DNA of 64,000 bases from Ferdinandcohnia sp047246645 (GTDB taxonomy: Bacteria > Bacillota > Bacilli > Bacillales > Bacillaceae_L): the NCBI RefSeq assembly GCF_047246645.1, contig NZ_JBFOKR010000014.1, positions 97,922 through 161,921 on the forward strand, given 5' to 3'. The notes below the pieces were generated by a model. It searched no databases and was not told the origin of the DNA. It saw nothing but the letters and a program-made list of their open reading frames with translations. Both the position numbers and the translations under genes were made by a program. Below are positions 49,284-58,398 of this stretch, one piece after another (the stretch's first letter is position 1; each line of letters opens with the position of its first letter).

Positions 49284-50009
49284 ATGAGTCGAAACCAGCG
49301 TTTTTTTAAGATAGGTACACAATGGTCAGTCGTTCATTTGCCTGAACGGCCAAATGGCTTTGGTGTATTAATAATTGGCGATAAAAACAATTTTGTTGAA
49401 GAGGACTCAAGCTTCTGGATACAAAACTATGCAAGAGCGCAAATGCTGAAATTACTAATGGATAAAGGGTATACGGTTTTCTATTCTAATTTATACGGAA
49501 CTAACTGGGGAAACCCAGACTCCCTAACAATGAGTACCCAGTTATATCATATTATTATGAAACAAGAAATTCTAAATCATAAAATCCATGTCTTAGCTGA
49601 AGGAATGGGTGCTCTAGCCGCCATTCAACTAATGAATAAGATGGATGATAAAATAAGATCTGTTGCATTATTAAACCCTTGTATTGATTTAATTGGCCAT
49701 ATAGAGAATGAAAGAAATAATAAGTTCTTTTATAAGAAGCTTATTAAGGAATTAGCTAATGCGTATAAAATAACAGATAAGGAAGTAGAAGCACATTATA
49801 AGGAACTTGTACCTAAAGTCAACTTATATTCTCCGAGTAAGTCAATTAAAATATGGCAAAGTACAAATGAAAAAACATACCTTCCAAGTATTCATGGAAG
49901 AAAATATCAAAATGAAAAAATTACCCTAAGTTACCATATTGGTGAAAATGCGAAAGTTTATGGTCAATCAATTACTCAATTTTTATCTGAAAATGAAGAT
50001 GAACTGTAA
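49284..50009 (+). CDS. yjaU: YjaU-position alpha/beta-hydrolase-like protein without nucleophile
   Basis: 241 residues. The segments VHLPERPNGFGVLIIGD, HKIHVLAEGMGALAAIQLM and VALLNPCIDLIGHIE follow the alpha/beta-hydrolase plan, but where the nucleophile elbow reads GHSMGG in active enzymes this protein has AEGMGA, so the Ser is Gly. It is therefore probably not a classical hydrolase. GGAGAGAGG precedes the ATG. The symbol rests on gene order (yjzD-yjaU-yjaV-med). Confidence 0.75.
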   Translation: MSRNQRFFKIGTQWSVVHLPERPNGFGVLIIGDKNNFVEEDSSFWIQNYARAQMLKLLMDKGYTVFYSNLYGTNWGNPDSLTMSTQLYHIIMKQEILNHKIHVLAEGMGALAAIQLMNKMDDKIRSVALLNPCIDLIGHIENERNNKFFYKKLIKELANAYKITDKEVEAHYKELVPKVNLYSPSKSIKIWQSTNEKTYLPSIHGRKYQNEKITLSYHIGENAKVYGQSITQFLSENEDEL

Positions 50010-50044
50010 TAGTCCCTTGTTTCTGTGAAGAATAGGGACTATTA
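50007..50044 (+). terminator. Hairpin after yjaU
   Basis: Perfect 11-bp stem (50007-50017 with 50034-50044) that starts at the stop codon. It lacks a real T run, so it may stabilise the 3' end more than terminate. Confidence 0.55.
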
Positions 50045-50095
50045 CACTGTTTGCATGCATACGATACTGTAACAATAAATAGGGGAGTTGTGAAT

Positions 50096-50641
50096 ATGAA
50101 GAAGGCAATTATTTATGGAGCTTTCTCGTTTGTAGGTTATCAGTTATGCCGGCATATGCTGAATCAGGAAATTGAGGTCGTTGGAATTGATTTTGAACCA
50201 AGAGAGGGTAGTCCTGAGGAGAATAACATGCTACGAATTGGGCGCAATGCCTATTTCACGTTTGTTAACTATGATACGAATCTGTTGAGGGATGGTCAAT
50301 TACAAGTGGATGACACAGATCTGTTTGTTTATTCTTGGATCGGATGTTATGAGAATAAAGACGAAGAGATACGAGAATTACTAGAGCATTGTAGTAGAAA
50401 CAATTCAAAGTTCATACTTGTTTCTACTCATAAATGTTCGTTTGGAAATGAAGATGAGTTGGATGAACAATGGTACAACAAACTTAATATAAAGAATAGC
50501 TTTATGGAGCATAGATTAATGAAAGAGCCAAAGGGTACATTTTTATTTACCTTTATCAATTTCTCAGGTACTAGTGTACAAGAGGGATTAGATAAGGTAT
50601 ATGAACATAAAGAATGGCTTACAAAATATAATAATTTATAA
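50096..50641 (+). CDS. yjaV: YjaV-like NAD-dependent epimerase/dehydratase-fold protein
   Basis: 181 residues. The Rossmann start KKAIIYGAFSFVGYQLCRHM has a degenerate G-X-X-X-X-G, and VVGIDFEPREGS supplies an acidic residue at the end of strand 2. The protein is too short for a full epimerase and has no visible YXXXK, so it may bind a dinucleotide without catalysing. ATG at 50096 follows GGGAG; upstream open frame ignored. The name follows its position before med. Confidence 0.75.
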   Translation: MKKAIIYGAFSFVGYQLCRHMLNQEIEVVGIDFEPREGSPEENNMLRIGRNAYFTFVNYDTNLLRDGQLQVDDTDLFVYSWIGCYENKDEEIRELLEHCSRNNSKFILVSTHKCSFGNEDELDEQWYNKLNIKNSFMEHRLMKEPKGTFLFTFINFSGTSVQEGLDKVYEHKEWLTKYNNL

Positions 50642-50731
50642 GTACTTCCAAACATGTCCAAAATAAACTAAAATAGGGTATAGAGTATATAGAAGGATTG
50701 TTGTGTCGTAGGTTTAAAAGGAGTTGTAGAA

Positions 50732-51688
50732 ATGCAGAAAATGATAAAATGGGTACTACTTTCGATGCTACTGGTAAGTCTAACAGCATGTGGACAACCT
50801 GCAACTGAGAGCGGAATTAAGAAAGTAGGGTTACTTGTTCCTGATACGATAAATGATCAGGTATGGGGAACGAAAGGCTATAAAGGGTTGTTACAAATAC
50901 AGTCCCAGCTTGAAGTAGACGTATTTTATAAAGAAGGCATCGCAACCGAAGCGGCTGCTAAACAAGCTGTTGAGGATTTTGTTAATAAAGGTGTTAACTT
51001 CATCTTTGGGCATGGTAGCGAATATGCAGCCTACTTTAATTCTTTTGCAGATGAGTACCCAGATGTTCATTTTATCTGCTTTAACGGAAATACAAGAAAG
51101 CCGAATGTGACAAGCCTAAACTTTGAAGCACATGCGATGGGCTTTTTCGGAGGAATGGTTGCAGGAGAAGCAACAAATACCAATAAGGTCGGGATTATTG
51201 CTGCTTACGAGTGGCAACCTGAAATTAGTGGGTTTTATGAAGGAGCTTACTTTCAAAATAATGAAGTAGACGTAGAAATTGATTATGTACAAAGCTGGGA
51301 TGAAGTGGATAGGGCATTACTTATTGCGGATGAGATGATTGCTCAAGGTATTGATGTAATCTACCCGGCAGGTGATGGGTACAATGTTCCTGTTATTGAG
51401 AAGTTGAAGGAAGCAGGCCTTTATGCAATTGGTTTTGTCTCTGATCAATCAGACCTGGGTCAAGAAACGGTGTTAACTAGCACAGTACAACACGTAGACC
51501 AGCTCTATTTATTGGTAGCGAACCAATACAACAAAGGAGAACTTGATTCTGGAACTCTATACTTCGATTTCCAAGATGATGTAATCTCAATGGGAAAATT
51601 TAGCCCAAAAGTTGATAAAGCTTTTCAAGAGGAATTAAATAATTACATAGAAGAATATAAAGAGACTGGTAATTTACCTTCTCAATAA
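50732..51688 (+). CDS. med: Med-like BMP-family lipoprotein
   Basis: 318 residues. Lipobox LTAC follows the signal peptide (residues 1-19). The rest is a periplasmic-binding-protein fold of the BMP/PnrA family: GLLVPDTINDQVWGTKGYKG, FGHGSEYAAYF, VGIIAAYEWQPE, YPAGDGYNVPVI. In B. subtilis Med promotes comK expression and competence. AAGGAG precedes the ATG. B. subtilis has comZ directly behind it; no comZ-like frame is seen here. Confidence 0.9.
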   Translation: MQKMIKWVLLSMLLVSLTACGQPATESGIKKVGLLVPDTINDQVWGTKGYKGLLQIQSQLEVDVFYKEGIATEAAAKQAVEDFVNKGVNFIFGHGSEYAAYFNSFADEYPDVHFICFNGNTRKPNVTSLNFEAHAMGFFGGMVAGEATNTNKVGIIAAYEWQPEISGFYEGAYFQNNEVDVEIDYVQSWDEVDRALLIADEMIAQGIDVIYPAGDGYNVPVIEKLKEAGLYAIGFVSDQSDLGQETVLTSTVQHVDQLYLLVANQYNKGELDSGTLYFDFQDDVISMGKFSPKVDKAFQEELNNYIEEYKETGNLPSQ

Positions 51689-51697
51689 AAGAAAAAG

Positions 51698-51737
51698 GAA
51701 AGCTATCACTATTACGGTGATAGCTTTCTACTTTTTT
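51698..51737. terminator. Bidirectional terminator after med
   Basis: Perfect 12-bp stem (51698-51709 with 51717-51728), then CTACTTTTTT. The right arm touches the stop codon of the convergent gene. Confidence 0.88.
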
Positions 51738-52024
51738 CGAAAATAATCAAGTAATGGAGAAAGATCTTTAAAAACAGGTTTAATCTTGTTTATCGAAGTC
51801 ATAATATCATCTGCTTGTTTCATAAGTTGGGCAAAATCTACTTGATCTCCTAACATCTCAGTTGAATCTGCAACTTCCTCCTGTTTGTTTGAACGTGAAG
51901 AAGAGCGGGAGCGGTTACGGTTACCATTACCGAACATTAAGCGATCAAAAGGGTCAGTTGAATGGGTAGACTCCTCGCTATTAATGGAATCAATAGGTTC
52001 CTTATCTTCTTGATGCTGTGTCAA
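51728..52024 (-). CDS. Unrecognised acidic/serine-rich protein at the comZ-yjzB position
   Basis: About 98 residues. The N-terminal half is acidic and disordered, with STDPFDRLMFGNGN and an Arg-Ser tract (RNRSRSSSRS). The C-terminal half ends DFAQLMKQADDIMTSINKIK and PLLDYFRKK, a probable amphipathic helix. The layout recalls Bacillus spore-associated proteins with a PFDRLMFG motif, but I cannot name it. The start is uncertain: TTG at 52024 has GGTGATAGGA before it, with TTG 52036 and GTG 52033 as alternatives. Confidence 0.65.
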   Translation of the reverse strand: MTQHQEDKEPIDSINSEESTHSTDPFDRLMFGNGNRNRSRSSSRSNKQEEVADSTEMLGDQVDFAQLMKQADDIMTSINKIKPVFKDLSPLLDYFRKK

Positions 52025-52162
52025 TCCTATCACCAACTTTTAATTAGTTTACAACTTTCTATTTTCTTCTATATAAATATGAAACAAATGTAATATTGAG
52101 ATAGACATGTATCACAAAAGTGTTAGATATATGCGGATTCTGACAAAAAAATTTCTTCATGG

Positions 52163-52208
52163 TTGATAAGAAAACAAAAATGAATTAAAATTAGTACCAA
52201 GTCATAAT
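52163..52208 (+). promoter_or_regulatory. FapR-controlled promoter of fabH-fabF
   Basis: TTGATA (52163-52168), 17-bp spacer, TAAAAT (52186-52191). ATTAGTACCAAGTCATAAT (52190-52208) closely fits the FapR operator, overlapping the -10 and start. FapR represses until malonyl-CoA accumulates. Confidence 0.8.
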
Positions 52209-52265
52209 AATTGATAATAAAAGTAAGTGGTTATTAAAAGTAAAATTTATCAACTTAATTTTCTA

Positions 52266-52382
52266 TGTCTAGCTCCAGCGCCAATAACGCTTGTCTGACT
52301 TGTACACGGATGTGCTGGCGTCACGTTTCCACAGGACGTGGCGGAAATTAGTGGACGCACAATATTAGGCGCTTGCGCTTTT
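52266..52382 (+). repeat. Dispersed structured repeat, family R1, copy 3 (short)
   Basis: 117 bp from TGTCTAGCTCCAGCGCC to GGCGCTTGCGCTTTTC with only the terminal regions of the long copies and one CCACAGGACGTGG palindrome. It ends 10 bases before the fabH ribosome site, so it must be transcribed in the fabH leader. Confidence 0.85.
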
Positions 52383-52405
52383 CATTATTAAAGGGAGATG
52401 TATAT

Positions 52406-53338
52406 ATGAGCGTTGGAATTATTGGTATAAGTAGATTCATTCCTGAGCGGGTTGTAACAAATAAAGACCTTGAAAAGGTGATGGATACATCAGATGAATG
52501 GATCCGCACGAGAACTGGTATAGAGGAAAGAAGAATTGCAGATGACGATACAGATACTTCTGACATGGCATACGAAGCAGCAAGAAAGGCAATTGATAAT
52601 GCTGGGATAACAGCAGAGCAACTAGATATGATTATTGTTGCAACCGTTACTCCAGACAGACCATTTCCTTCTGTATCTTGTATGATACAAGAAAGATTAG
52701 GAGCCAAAAATGCGGCGGCTATGGATATTAGTGCTGCATGTGCTGGATTTATGTATGGGATTGTGACTGGAAAACAGTTTATTGAAAATGGAACATATAA
52801 GCATATTTTAGTAGTTGGTGTTGAAAAGCTATCAAAAATTACAGACTGGGATGACCGTAACACAGCAGTTCTTTTTGGTGATGGTGCTGGGGCAGCGGTC
52901 CTTGGTACTGTATCAGAAGGAAGAGGAATTCTGTCCTTTGAGCTTGGAGCAGATGGAACTGGCGGAAAACACTTATATCAGGATGAATACATCATTATGA
53001 ATGGACGCGAGGTTTTTAAATTCGCTGTTAGACAAATGGGTGAATCAAGTGTAAATGTCTTAACAAAAGCTGGATTAACTAAAGATGACGTGGATTATTT
53101 AATCCCTCACCAAGCTAATATTCGAATTATGGAAGCATCAAGACAACGTCTTGAATTACCTGTTGAAAAAATGTCAAAAACAGTTGATAAATTTGGAAAT
53201 ACATCAGCAGCTTCTATTCCAATTTCAATTGTGGAGGATTTAGAAGCAGGAAAAATAAAAGAAGATGACGTAATTGTAATGGTAGGTTTTGGTGGTGGTT
53301 TAACTTGGGGTGCTATCGCAATGAGATGGGGCCGCTAA
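52406..53338 (+). CDS. fabH: Beta-ketoacyl-ACP synthase III
   Basis: 310 residues. It condenses acyl-CoA with malonyl-ACP to start fatty acid synthesis. The Cys-His-Asn triad is seen in DISAACAGFMYG, LIPHQANIRIM and FGNTSAASI. Start MSVGIIGISRFIPERVVTNK; the ATG at 52406 follows AAAGGGAG, and the open frame upstream lies in the R1 repeat. It corresponds to fabHA of B. subtilis, which also precedes fabF. Confidence 0.96.
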   Translation: MSVGIIGISRFIPERVVTNKDLEKVMDTSDEWIRTRTGIEERRIADDDTDTSDMAYEAARKAIDNAGITAEQLDMIIVATVTPDRPFPSVSCMIQERLGAKNAAAMDISAACAGFMYGIVTGKQFIENGTYKHILVVGVEKLSKITDWDDRNTAVLFGDGAGAAVLGTVSEGRGILSFELGADGTGGKHLYQDEYIIMNGREVFKFAVRQMGESSVNVLTKAGLTKDDVDYLIPHQANIRIMEASRQRLELPVEKMSKTVDKFGNTSAASIPISIVEDLEAGKIKEDDVIVMVGFGGGLTWGAIAMRWGR

Positions 53339-53406
53339 ATCTAAGGTGTAATTTACAGAATAAGAACAAACGAATAGAATCTATATGATTGGAAGGAGAA
53401 GAAGAA

Positions 53407-54645
53407 ATGGTAAAAAAACGTGTAGTTGTCACAGGACTAGGTACTGTCTCACCTTTAGGTAATGATACAAAAACAACATGGGAAAATGCTAAAAATGGAG
53501 TTTCGGGTATTGGACCACTAACTCGAATTTCAATAGAAGGTTTACCTGTAAAAGTTGCTGCAGAGTTAAAGGACTTTAATTCTGAGGACTTTATGGATAA
53601 AAAGGAAGCTAGACGTATGGACCGATTTACGCAATACGCATTAGCTGCTTCGTATATGGCGGTAAAAGATGCAAATCTAACAATTAATGATGAAAATGCA
53701 GAACGTGTAGGCGTATGGATTGGTTCTGGAATTGGTGGAATGGAAACACATGAGGAACAGCATAAAATCTTTCTAGAAAAAGGCTATCGTCGTGTAAGTC
53801 CATTTTATGTCCCAATGATGATACCTGATATGGCAGCAGGACAAGTATCCATTGCACTTGGAGCAAAAGGAATTAACACATGTACAGTAACTGCATGTGC
53901 GACTGGAACAAACTCAATCGGAGATGCCTTCAAGGTCATTCAACGTGGTGATGCAGATGTAATGATTACTGGTGGTACCGAAGCACCGTTAACAAATATG
54001 TCATTTGCAGGCTTTGTTTCCGCAAGAGCAGTTTCCTTAAATCCAGACCCTAAAACTGCGAGCCGTCCTTTTGATATGAACCGTGATGGGTTTGTAATGG
54101 GTGAAGGAGCAGGGATCTTAGTTATTGAAGAATTAGAACATGCATTGGCACGAGGTGCTCATATCTATGCTGAAATTGTAGGATATGGTGCAACTGCGGA
54201 TGCCTATCATATTACAGCTCCAGCCCCAGGTGGAGAAGGTGGAGCACGTGCAATGCGCCAAGCAATTGCAGATGCAGGTTTACAACCATCTGATATTGAT
54301 TATATCAACGCGCACGGCACTAGCACTGATTATAATGATAAATATGAAACAGCAGCTATTAAAGAAGTATTTGGAGAACATGCATACAAGCTTGCTGTTA
54401 GCTCTACAAAATCAATGACAGGACATTTACTTGGTGCTGCTGGTGGAGTAGAAGCAATCTTTTCTATCTTAGCAATTGAAGAAGGCATTATCCCGCCGAC
54501 AATCAACTATGAAACACCAGACCCAGAATGTGATCTAGACTATGTACCAAACGAATCTAGAAAGCAGGAAGTAAAAGCTGCACTAAGTAACTCGCTTGGA
54601 TTTGGTGGACATAACGCAACATTAATCTTTAAAAAATATGAATAA
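53407..54645 (+). CDS. fabF: Beta-ketoacyl-ACP synthase II
   Basis: 412 residues, elongating condensing enzyme. The nucleophile Cys is in VTACATGTNSIG, with His residues in NAHGTSTDYND and STKSMTGHLLGAAGG and the Phe gate near SLGFGGHNA. It helps to set chain length with temperature in Bacillus. ATG at 53407 follows GGAAGGAGAAG; 68 bases after fabH, same transcript. Confidence 0.97.
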   Translation: MVKKRVVVTGLGTVSPLGNDTKTTWENAKNGVSGIGPLTRISIEGLPVKVAAELKDFNSEDFMDKKEARRMDRFTQYALAASYMAVKDANLTINDENAERVGVWIGSGIGGMETHEEQHKIFLEKGYRRVSPFYVPMMIPDMAAGQVSIALGAKGINTCTVTACATGTNSIGDAFKVIQRGDADVMITGGTEAPLTNMSFAGFVSARAVSLNPDPKTASRPFDMNRDGFVMGEGAGILVIEELEHALARGAHIYAEIVGYGATADAYHITAPAPGGEGGARAMRQAIADAGLQPSDIDYINAHGTSTDYNDKYETAAIKEVFGEHAYKLAVSSTKSMTGHLLGAAGGVEAIFSILAIEEGIIPPTINYETPDPECDLDYVPNESRKQEVKAALSNSLGFGGHNATLIFKKYE

Positions 54646-54656
54646 TTAATTTGAAG

Positions 54657-54690
54657 CAGTCACTTTGAGGATATCATGGTGACTGTTTTG
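54657..54690 (+). terminator. Terminator after fabF
   Basis: CAGTCAC (54657-54663) pairs with GTGACTG (54679-54685), then TTTTG and further T. Confidence 0.8.
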
Positions 54691-54858
54691 TTGTTTATTA
54701 GTAACTGGTTTTTACTAAGCAGTTTAAATAGGTATCTAGTAAGAGTTGGGTATCTATGGGAAAGTGGGTGATATAATTGGCCGAATGGTACATTTGTGGG
54801 CTTAGGTGGGACATACTTTTCTGTAAATGGGACATACATACTCGATACTTGAATACGC

Positions 54859-55060
54859 TTAAAAAGCACGAATTCTGTAACGTTCTCGACTCGGTAACCA
54901 CCAAGCGTCCATAAAGCCCGAAAACAGTAATGAACAACAAACGGTAATTATAAAGCGTTTATAGAGCCCGAAAACTGATATGATCGTTAAACTTGGTAAC
55001 TTAAAGCTCTCATAGAATCCGTAATCCATATTACACCCAAACTCAGTATCACACCCAGAC
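54859..55060. repeat. Degenerate tandem repeat of about 51 bp, four units
   Basis: Units near 54859, 54910, 54961 and 55011 share CATAAAGCCCGAAAAC or ATAGAGCCCGAAAACT, then a variable part ending in GGTAA and TAAAGC. They lie in the 620-base gap between fabF and yjaZ, in which I see no gene. Confidence 0.65.
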
Positions 55061-55263
55061 TCAGTAACTATAAATCAACTATTGAATACAATTCCTAATA
55101 AAATCTTTTAGGGTTAGAAGTTAGAATCAATATGTTTTTTTTTAAATAATAGTATCGATTATAATCTCCTACGATGCCACAATCCCTCCATCCTACAAAT
55201 ACCTAGCGCCAAATTTCCTTCAATGAATACCCTATGAATAGGTTAAAGGAAGGAAGTGTGAGA

Positions 55264-56040
55264 ATGGGAGTCGTTCAGACAAATCAATGGTTACAAGAGT
55301 TATATACTAATCCAATTGAACTCTGTAAAAACGTAAGATCGTATTTTCCAAGAGGAACCTCAGCACGTGAAATATATGCGTATTTAAGGTCACATGGTAT
55401 GTATCGACCAATTGAGGAAAGAAAGAAGTCTCCTTTGGACAGCCTACCAAAAGATGTGTGGGCGGTAGCGAAAAAGGAGTATAACCTATTACAAAAAGAA
55501 TGGGGAGGACCATCAGTACCTATTTTTATTTTCCCTGCAGACGAAACAAATCCGAAAATAAAAACAGAGTTCAATGGAAAGTCTGGACTTGCTTTTAATG
55601 ATAAATTATTCTTGTTTTTCTCAAATTACAATTCATCAGGTGAAATCAAGGCAGTATTAACCCACGAATACAACCATGTATGCCGCCTTTCTAAATATAA
55701 AAAAACCGAGTCGAAATATAATTTGCTGGATACAGTCATCTTAGAAGGAATTGCAGAGAATGCTGTTAAAGAACGGTTTGGTGAAAAAAATGTTGCTGAA
55801 TGGACCAAGTATTATTCAGAAGAACGGATAAAGGAAATAGTACAACGAATGATCATTCCGAATAAAAATATAGAAGTTTCTGATCGGAAGCATCATGCAA
55901 TTTTATACGGAAAAGGCTTTTATCCAAAGATGGCTGGTTACTGCGCGGGCTATTACCTAGTAAAACAATACTTAAATAATAACAATCTAAGAACTAAGGA
56001 TGTTATAGGAATGAATTCGAAAGAGTTTCTATATGAGTAA
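55264..56040 (+). CDS. yjaZ: YjaZ-like DUF2268 putative zinc protease
   Basis: 258 residues. HEYNH in VLTHEYNHVCRL (about 139-143) and ILEGIAENAVKE about 30 residues later fit the HExxH plus downstream Glu of gluzincin-type proteases. No signal peptide. Substrate unknown. The ATG at 55264 follows GGAAGGAAG; an upstream in-frame ATG at 55234 has no ribosome site. Position between fabF and appD as in B. subtilis. Confidence 0.85.
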   Translation: MGVVQTNQWLQELYTNPIELCKNVRSYFPRGTSAREIYAYLRSHGMYRPIEERKKSPLDSLPKDVWAVAKKEYNLLQKEWGGPSVPIFIFPADETNPKIKTEFNGKSGLAFNDKLFLFFSNYNSSGEIKAVLTHEYNHVCRLSKYKKTESKYNLLDTVILEGIAENAVKERFGEKNVAEWTKYYSEERIKEIVQRMIIPNKNIEVSDRKHHAILYGKGFYPKMAGYCAGYYLVKQYLNNNNLRTKDVIGMNSKEFLYE

Positions 56041-56069
56041 AAACACTGATCATTTTGGTCAGTGTTTTT
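56041..56069 (+). terminator. Terminator after yjaZ
   Basis: AAACACTGA (56041-56049) pairs with TCAGTGTTT (56059-56067), then T. The stretch to 56330 is AT-rich leader of the app operon without another gene. Confidence 0.88.
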
Positions 56070-56330
56070 ATTTCTTGAAATACTACTTTCAATAAAAACG
56101 GGACAGAGTTGTTAGAATATTTTAATTTAATATAACTTTAAAAATATATTGAAATAACTTAATATAGAATATTAACAAAAACTTTAGTGTGTTAAAGCCT
56201 TGATACATAAGGATTTCGACAAAAACTGTCGAGGAATATAAAAAATTGTCTTGCAATTATAATATTATTCTAATAAACTTTTACTTACATATTAATTTTG
56301 TCATCAATTTTAAATATTTGAGGTGTTTTT

Positions 56331-57347
56331 ATGAAGCGGACTAATAATGAAGCACCTTTACTAGAAGTGAAGGGGTTAAAAACAGGTTTCAACATAGATG
56401 GACAAGTATATCACGCTGTTGATGATGTGTCCTTTAAAGTCAATCCACGCCAAATTGTCGGAATTGTTGGTGAATCGGGTTGTGGAAAAAGTGTAATGTC
56501 AATGTCTGTTATGCAACTTTTACCTGTAGGTATTGGGAAGATCACAGATGGTGAGGTGATTTTCCAAGGGCAGAATATTGAAGGTTATTCACAATCTGAA
56601 ATGAACAAGATCCGTGGTAAAGATATGTCAATGATCTTCCAAGAACCAATGACTGCTCTGAATCCTGTCTTTACAATAGGTTTCCAATTACAAGAGGTTC
56701 TTTTAAATCACCAAAAAATCACGAAACAAAGAGCTCGGGAAATTAGTATCGATTTATTGAAACAAGTTGGTATTTCTCGTCCTGATAGTATTGTAGACGA
56801 ATATCCGCATCAACTATCTGGGGGTATGAGACAACGTGTCATGATTGCTATGGCTATTGCTTGTCAGCCGAAACTATTAATTGCGGATGAGCCGACAACA
56901 GCACTTGACGTTACCGTTCAAGCTCAAATTCTAGAACTATTAAAAAGCATTCAAGAAAAGAACGACATGTCAGTTATCTTAATTACACACGATCTTGGTG
57001 TAGTAGCTGAAATGTGTGATGAAGTAATCGTAATGTACGCAGGTAAGATCGTAGAAAGAACAGATGTTGATACGCTCTTCTACAATCCAAAACATCCATA
57101 TACAAAGCTCCTAATGGAATCTATTCCTAAGTTAAATGAAGAAGTTGATGAATTAGGATCAATTGATGGAATTGTACCATCCTTGAAGAATATGCCACGA
57201 GTTGGCTGCCGATTCGCTGATCGTTGTCCTATGGCAATGCCGGAATGTAAGACTGTTACTCCAGTATTAGCAGAGGTAGAGGAAGGTCACGAAGTTTCCT
57301 GTCTATTGTATAAGAGTAGTCAACCTGTTGTAGAAGAGGTGAGATAA
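56331..57347 (+). CDS. appD: Oligopeptide ABC transporter ATPase AppD
   Basis: 338 residues. Walker A GESGCGKSVM, Q-loop MIFQEPMTALNP, signature LSGGMRQRV, Walker B LLIADEPTTALDV, H-loop ITHDLGVV. The C-terminal Opp extension carries cysteines (VGCRFADRCPMAMPEC and later SCLLY) that can bind an iron-sulfur cluster in related subunits. GAGGTG precedes the ATG. First gene of appDFABC; the ATPases drive peptide uptake through AppB-AppC. Confidence 0.95.
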   Translation: MKRTNNEAPLLEVKGLKTGFNIDGQVYHAVDDVSFKVNPRQIVGIVGESGCGKSVMSMSVMQLLPVGIGKITDGEVIFQGQNIEGYSQSEMNKIRGKDMSMIFQEPMTALNPVFTIGFQLQEVLLNHQKITKQRAREISIDLLKQVGISRPDSIVDEYPHQLSGGMRQRVMIAMAIACQPKLLIADEPTTALDVTVQAQILELLKSIQEKNDMSVILITHDLGVVAEMCDEVIVMYAGKIVERTDVDTLFYNPKHPYTKLLMESIPKLNEEVDELGSIDGIVPSLKNMPRVGCRFADRCPMAMPECKTVTPVLAEVEEGHEVSCLLYKSSQPVVEEVR

Positions 57348-57350
57348 GAA

Positions 57351-58343
57351 ATGGCTAATCAAACTATAGAAAAGAAAGATAATCTACTATTAGAAGTTAA
57401 AAATCTTAAAACCTATTATCCTATCAAGGGTGGTTTTGCTAGAAAGACGATCGGTTATGTAAAAGCAGTAGATGATGTTTCCTTTGAAATTAAAGAAGGT
57501 GAAACACTAGGACTTGTTGGAGAATCAGGTTGTGGTAAATCAACTACTGGAAGAACGATCCTGCGTTTGCTTGATGCAACTGAAGGACAAATCATATTAG
57601 ATGGCAAAGATATTACAAAATTAAAAGGAAAATCATTAAGAGAAATCAGAAAAGACTTCCAAATGGTCTTCCAAGATCCCTATGCTTCATTAAATCCTAT
57701 GCAAATGGTTGGAGATATCGTTGCTGAACCAATCATCAACTACACTGGAAAATCACTAAAAGATTTAAAAGATGAAGTAATTGAGTTACTAAGAAAAGTT
57801 GGACTTCCTGAAGATGCGTTTTATAAATATGCGCATGAATTTTCAGGCGGACAACGTCAACGTATTGGAATTGCGCGTGCGTTAGCGCTAAGACCAAAAC
57901 TAATCATTGCGGATGAACCAGTATCTGCGTTAGACGTATCTGTTCAATCGCAAGTACTTAATCTGTTAAATGAGCTTCAAGAAGAATTCGGTTTAACTTT
58001 CCTATTTATTGCGCATGATCTAAGCGTAGTAAAACACATGAGTGACCGTATTGGAGTTATGTACTTAGGTGGAATTGTTGAAATAGCTGATAAGGATAGT
58101 ATGTACGCAGAACCATTACATCCTTATACACAGGCGCTAATATCAGCAATCCCAGAACCAGACCCAAGATTGAAAAAGGAACGTATTGTTTTACAAGGGG
58201 ATGTACCAAGTCCCGCAAATCCACCAACAGGTTGTCCATTCCATCCAAGATGCCCTATGGCTATGGAAGAGTGTTCGAAGGCTAAACCTCAATTAAAGGA
58301 GGTGAAGCCAGGACATAAGGTGGCTTGTCATTTATATAAGTAA
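57351..58343 (+). CDS. appF: Oligopeptide ABC transporter ATPase AppF
   Basis: 330 residues, partner ATPase of AppD. Walker A GESGCGKSTTG, signature FSGGQRQRIGIARAL, Walker B LIIADEPVSALDV, and the cysteine-containing tail TGCPFHPRCPMAMEEC. GAGGTGAG lies before the ATG, 3 bases after the appD stop. Intact, unlike the second oppF at the right edge. Confidence 0.95.
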   Translation: MANQTIEKKDNLLLEVKNLKTYYPIKGGFARKTIGYVKAVDDVSFEIKEGETLGLVGESGCGKSTTGRTILRLLDATEGQIILDGKDITKLKGKSLREIRKDFQMVFQDPYASLNPMQMVGDIVAEPIINYTGKSLKDLKDEVIELLRKVGLPEDAFYKYAHEFSGGQRQRIGIARALALRPKLIIADEPVSALDVSVQSQVLNLLNELQEEFGLTFLFIAHDLSVVKHMSDRIGVMYLGGIVEIADKDSMYAEPLHPYTQALISAIPEPDPRLKKERIVLQGDVPSPANPPTGCPFHPRCPMAMEECSKAKPQLKEVKPGHKVACHLYK

Positions 58344-58398
58344 TTTTGACAGGTAAAATTTCAAAAACATACATTAACTAATCGGGGGGAAAACCAAC

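Noticed and set aside
54698..54940. Minus-strand frames of 69 and 80 codons after fabF
   Set aside because: No ribosome site, odd composition, and they run through the fabF terminator and repeat area.
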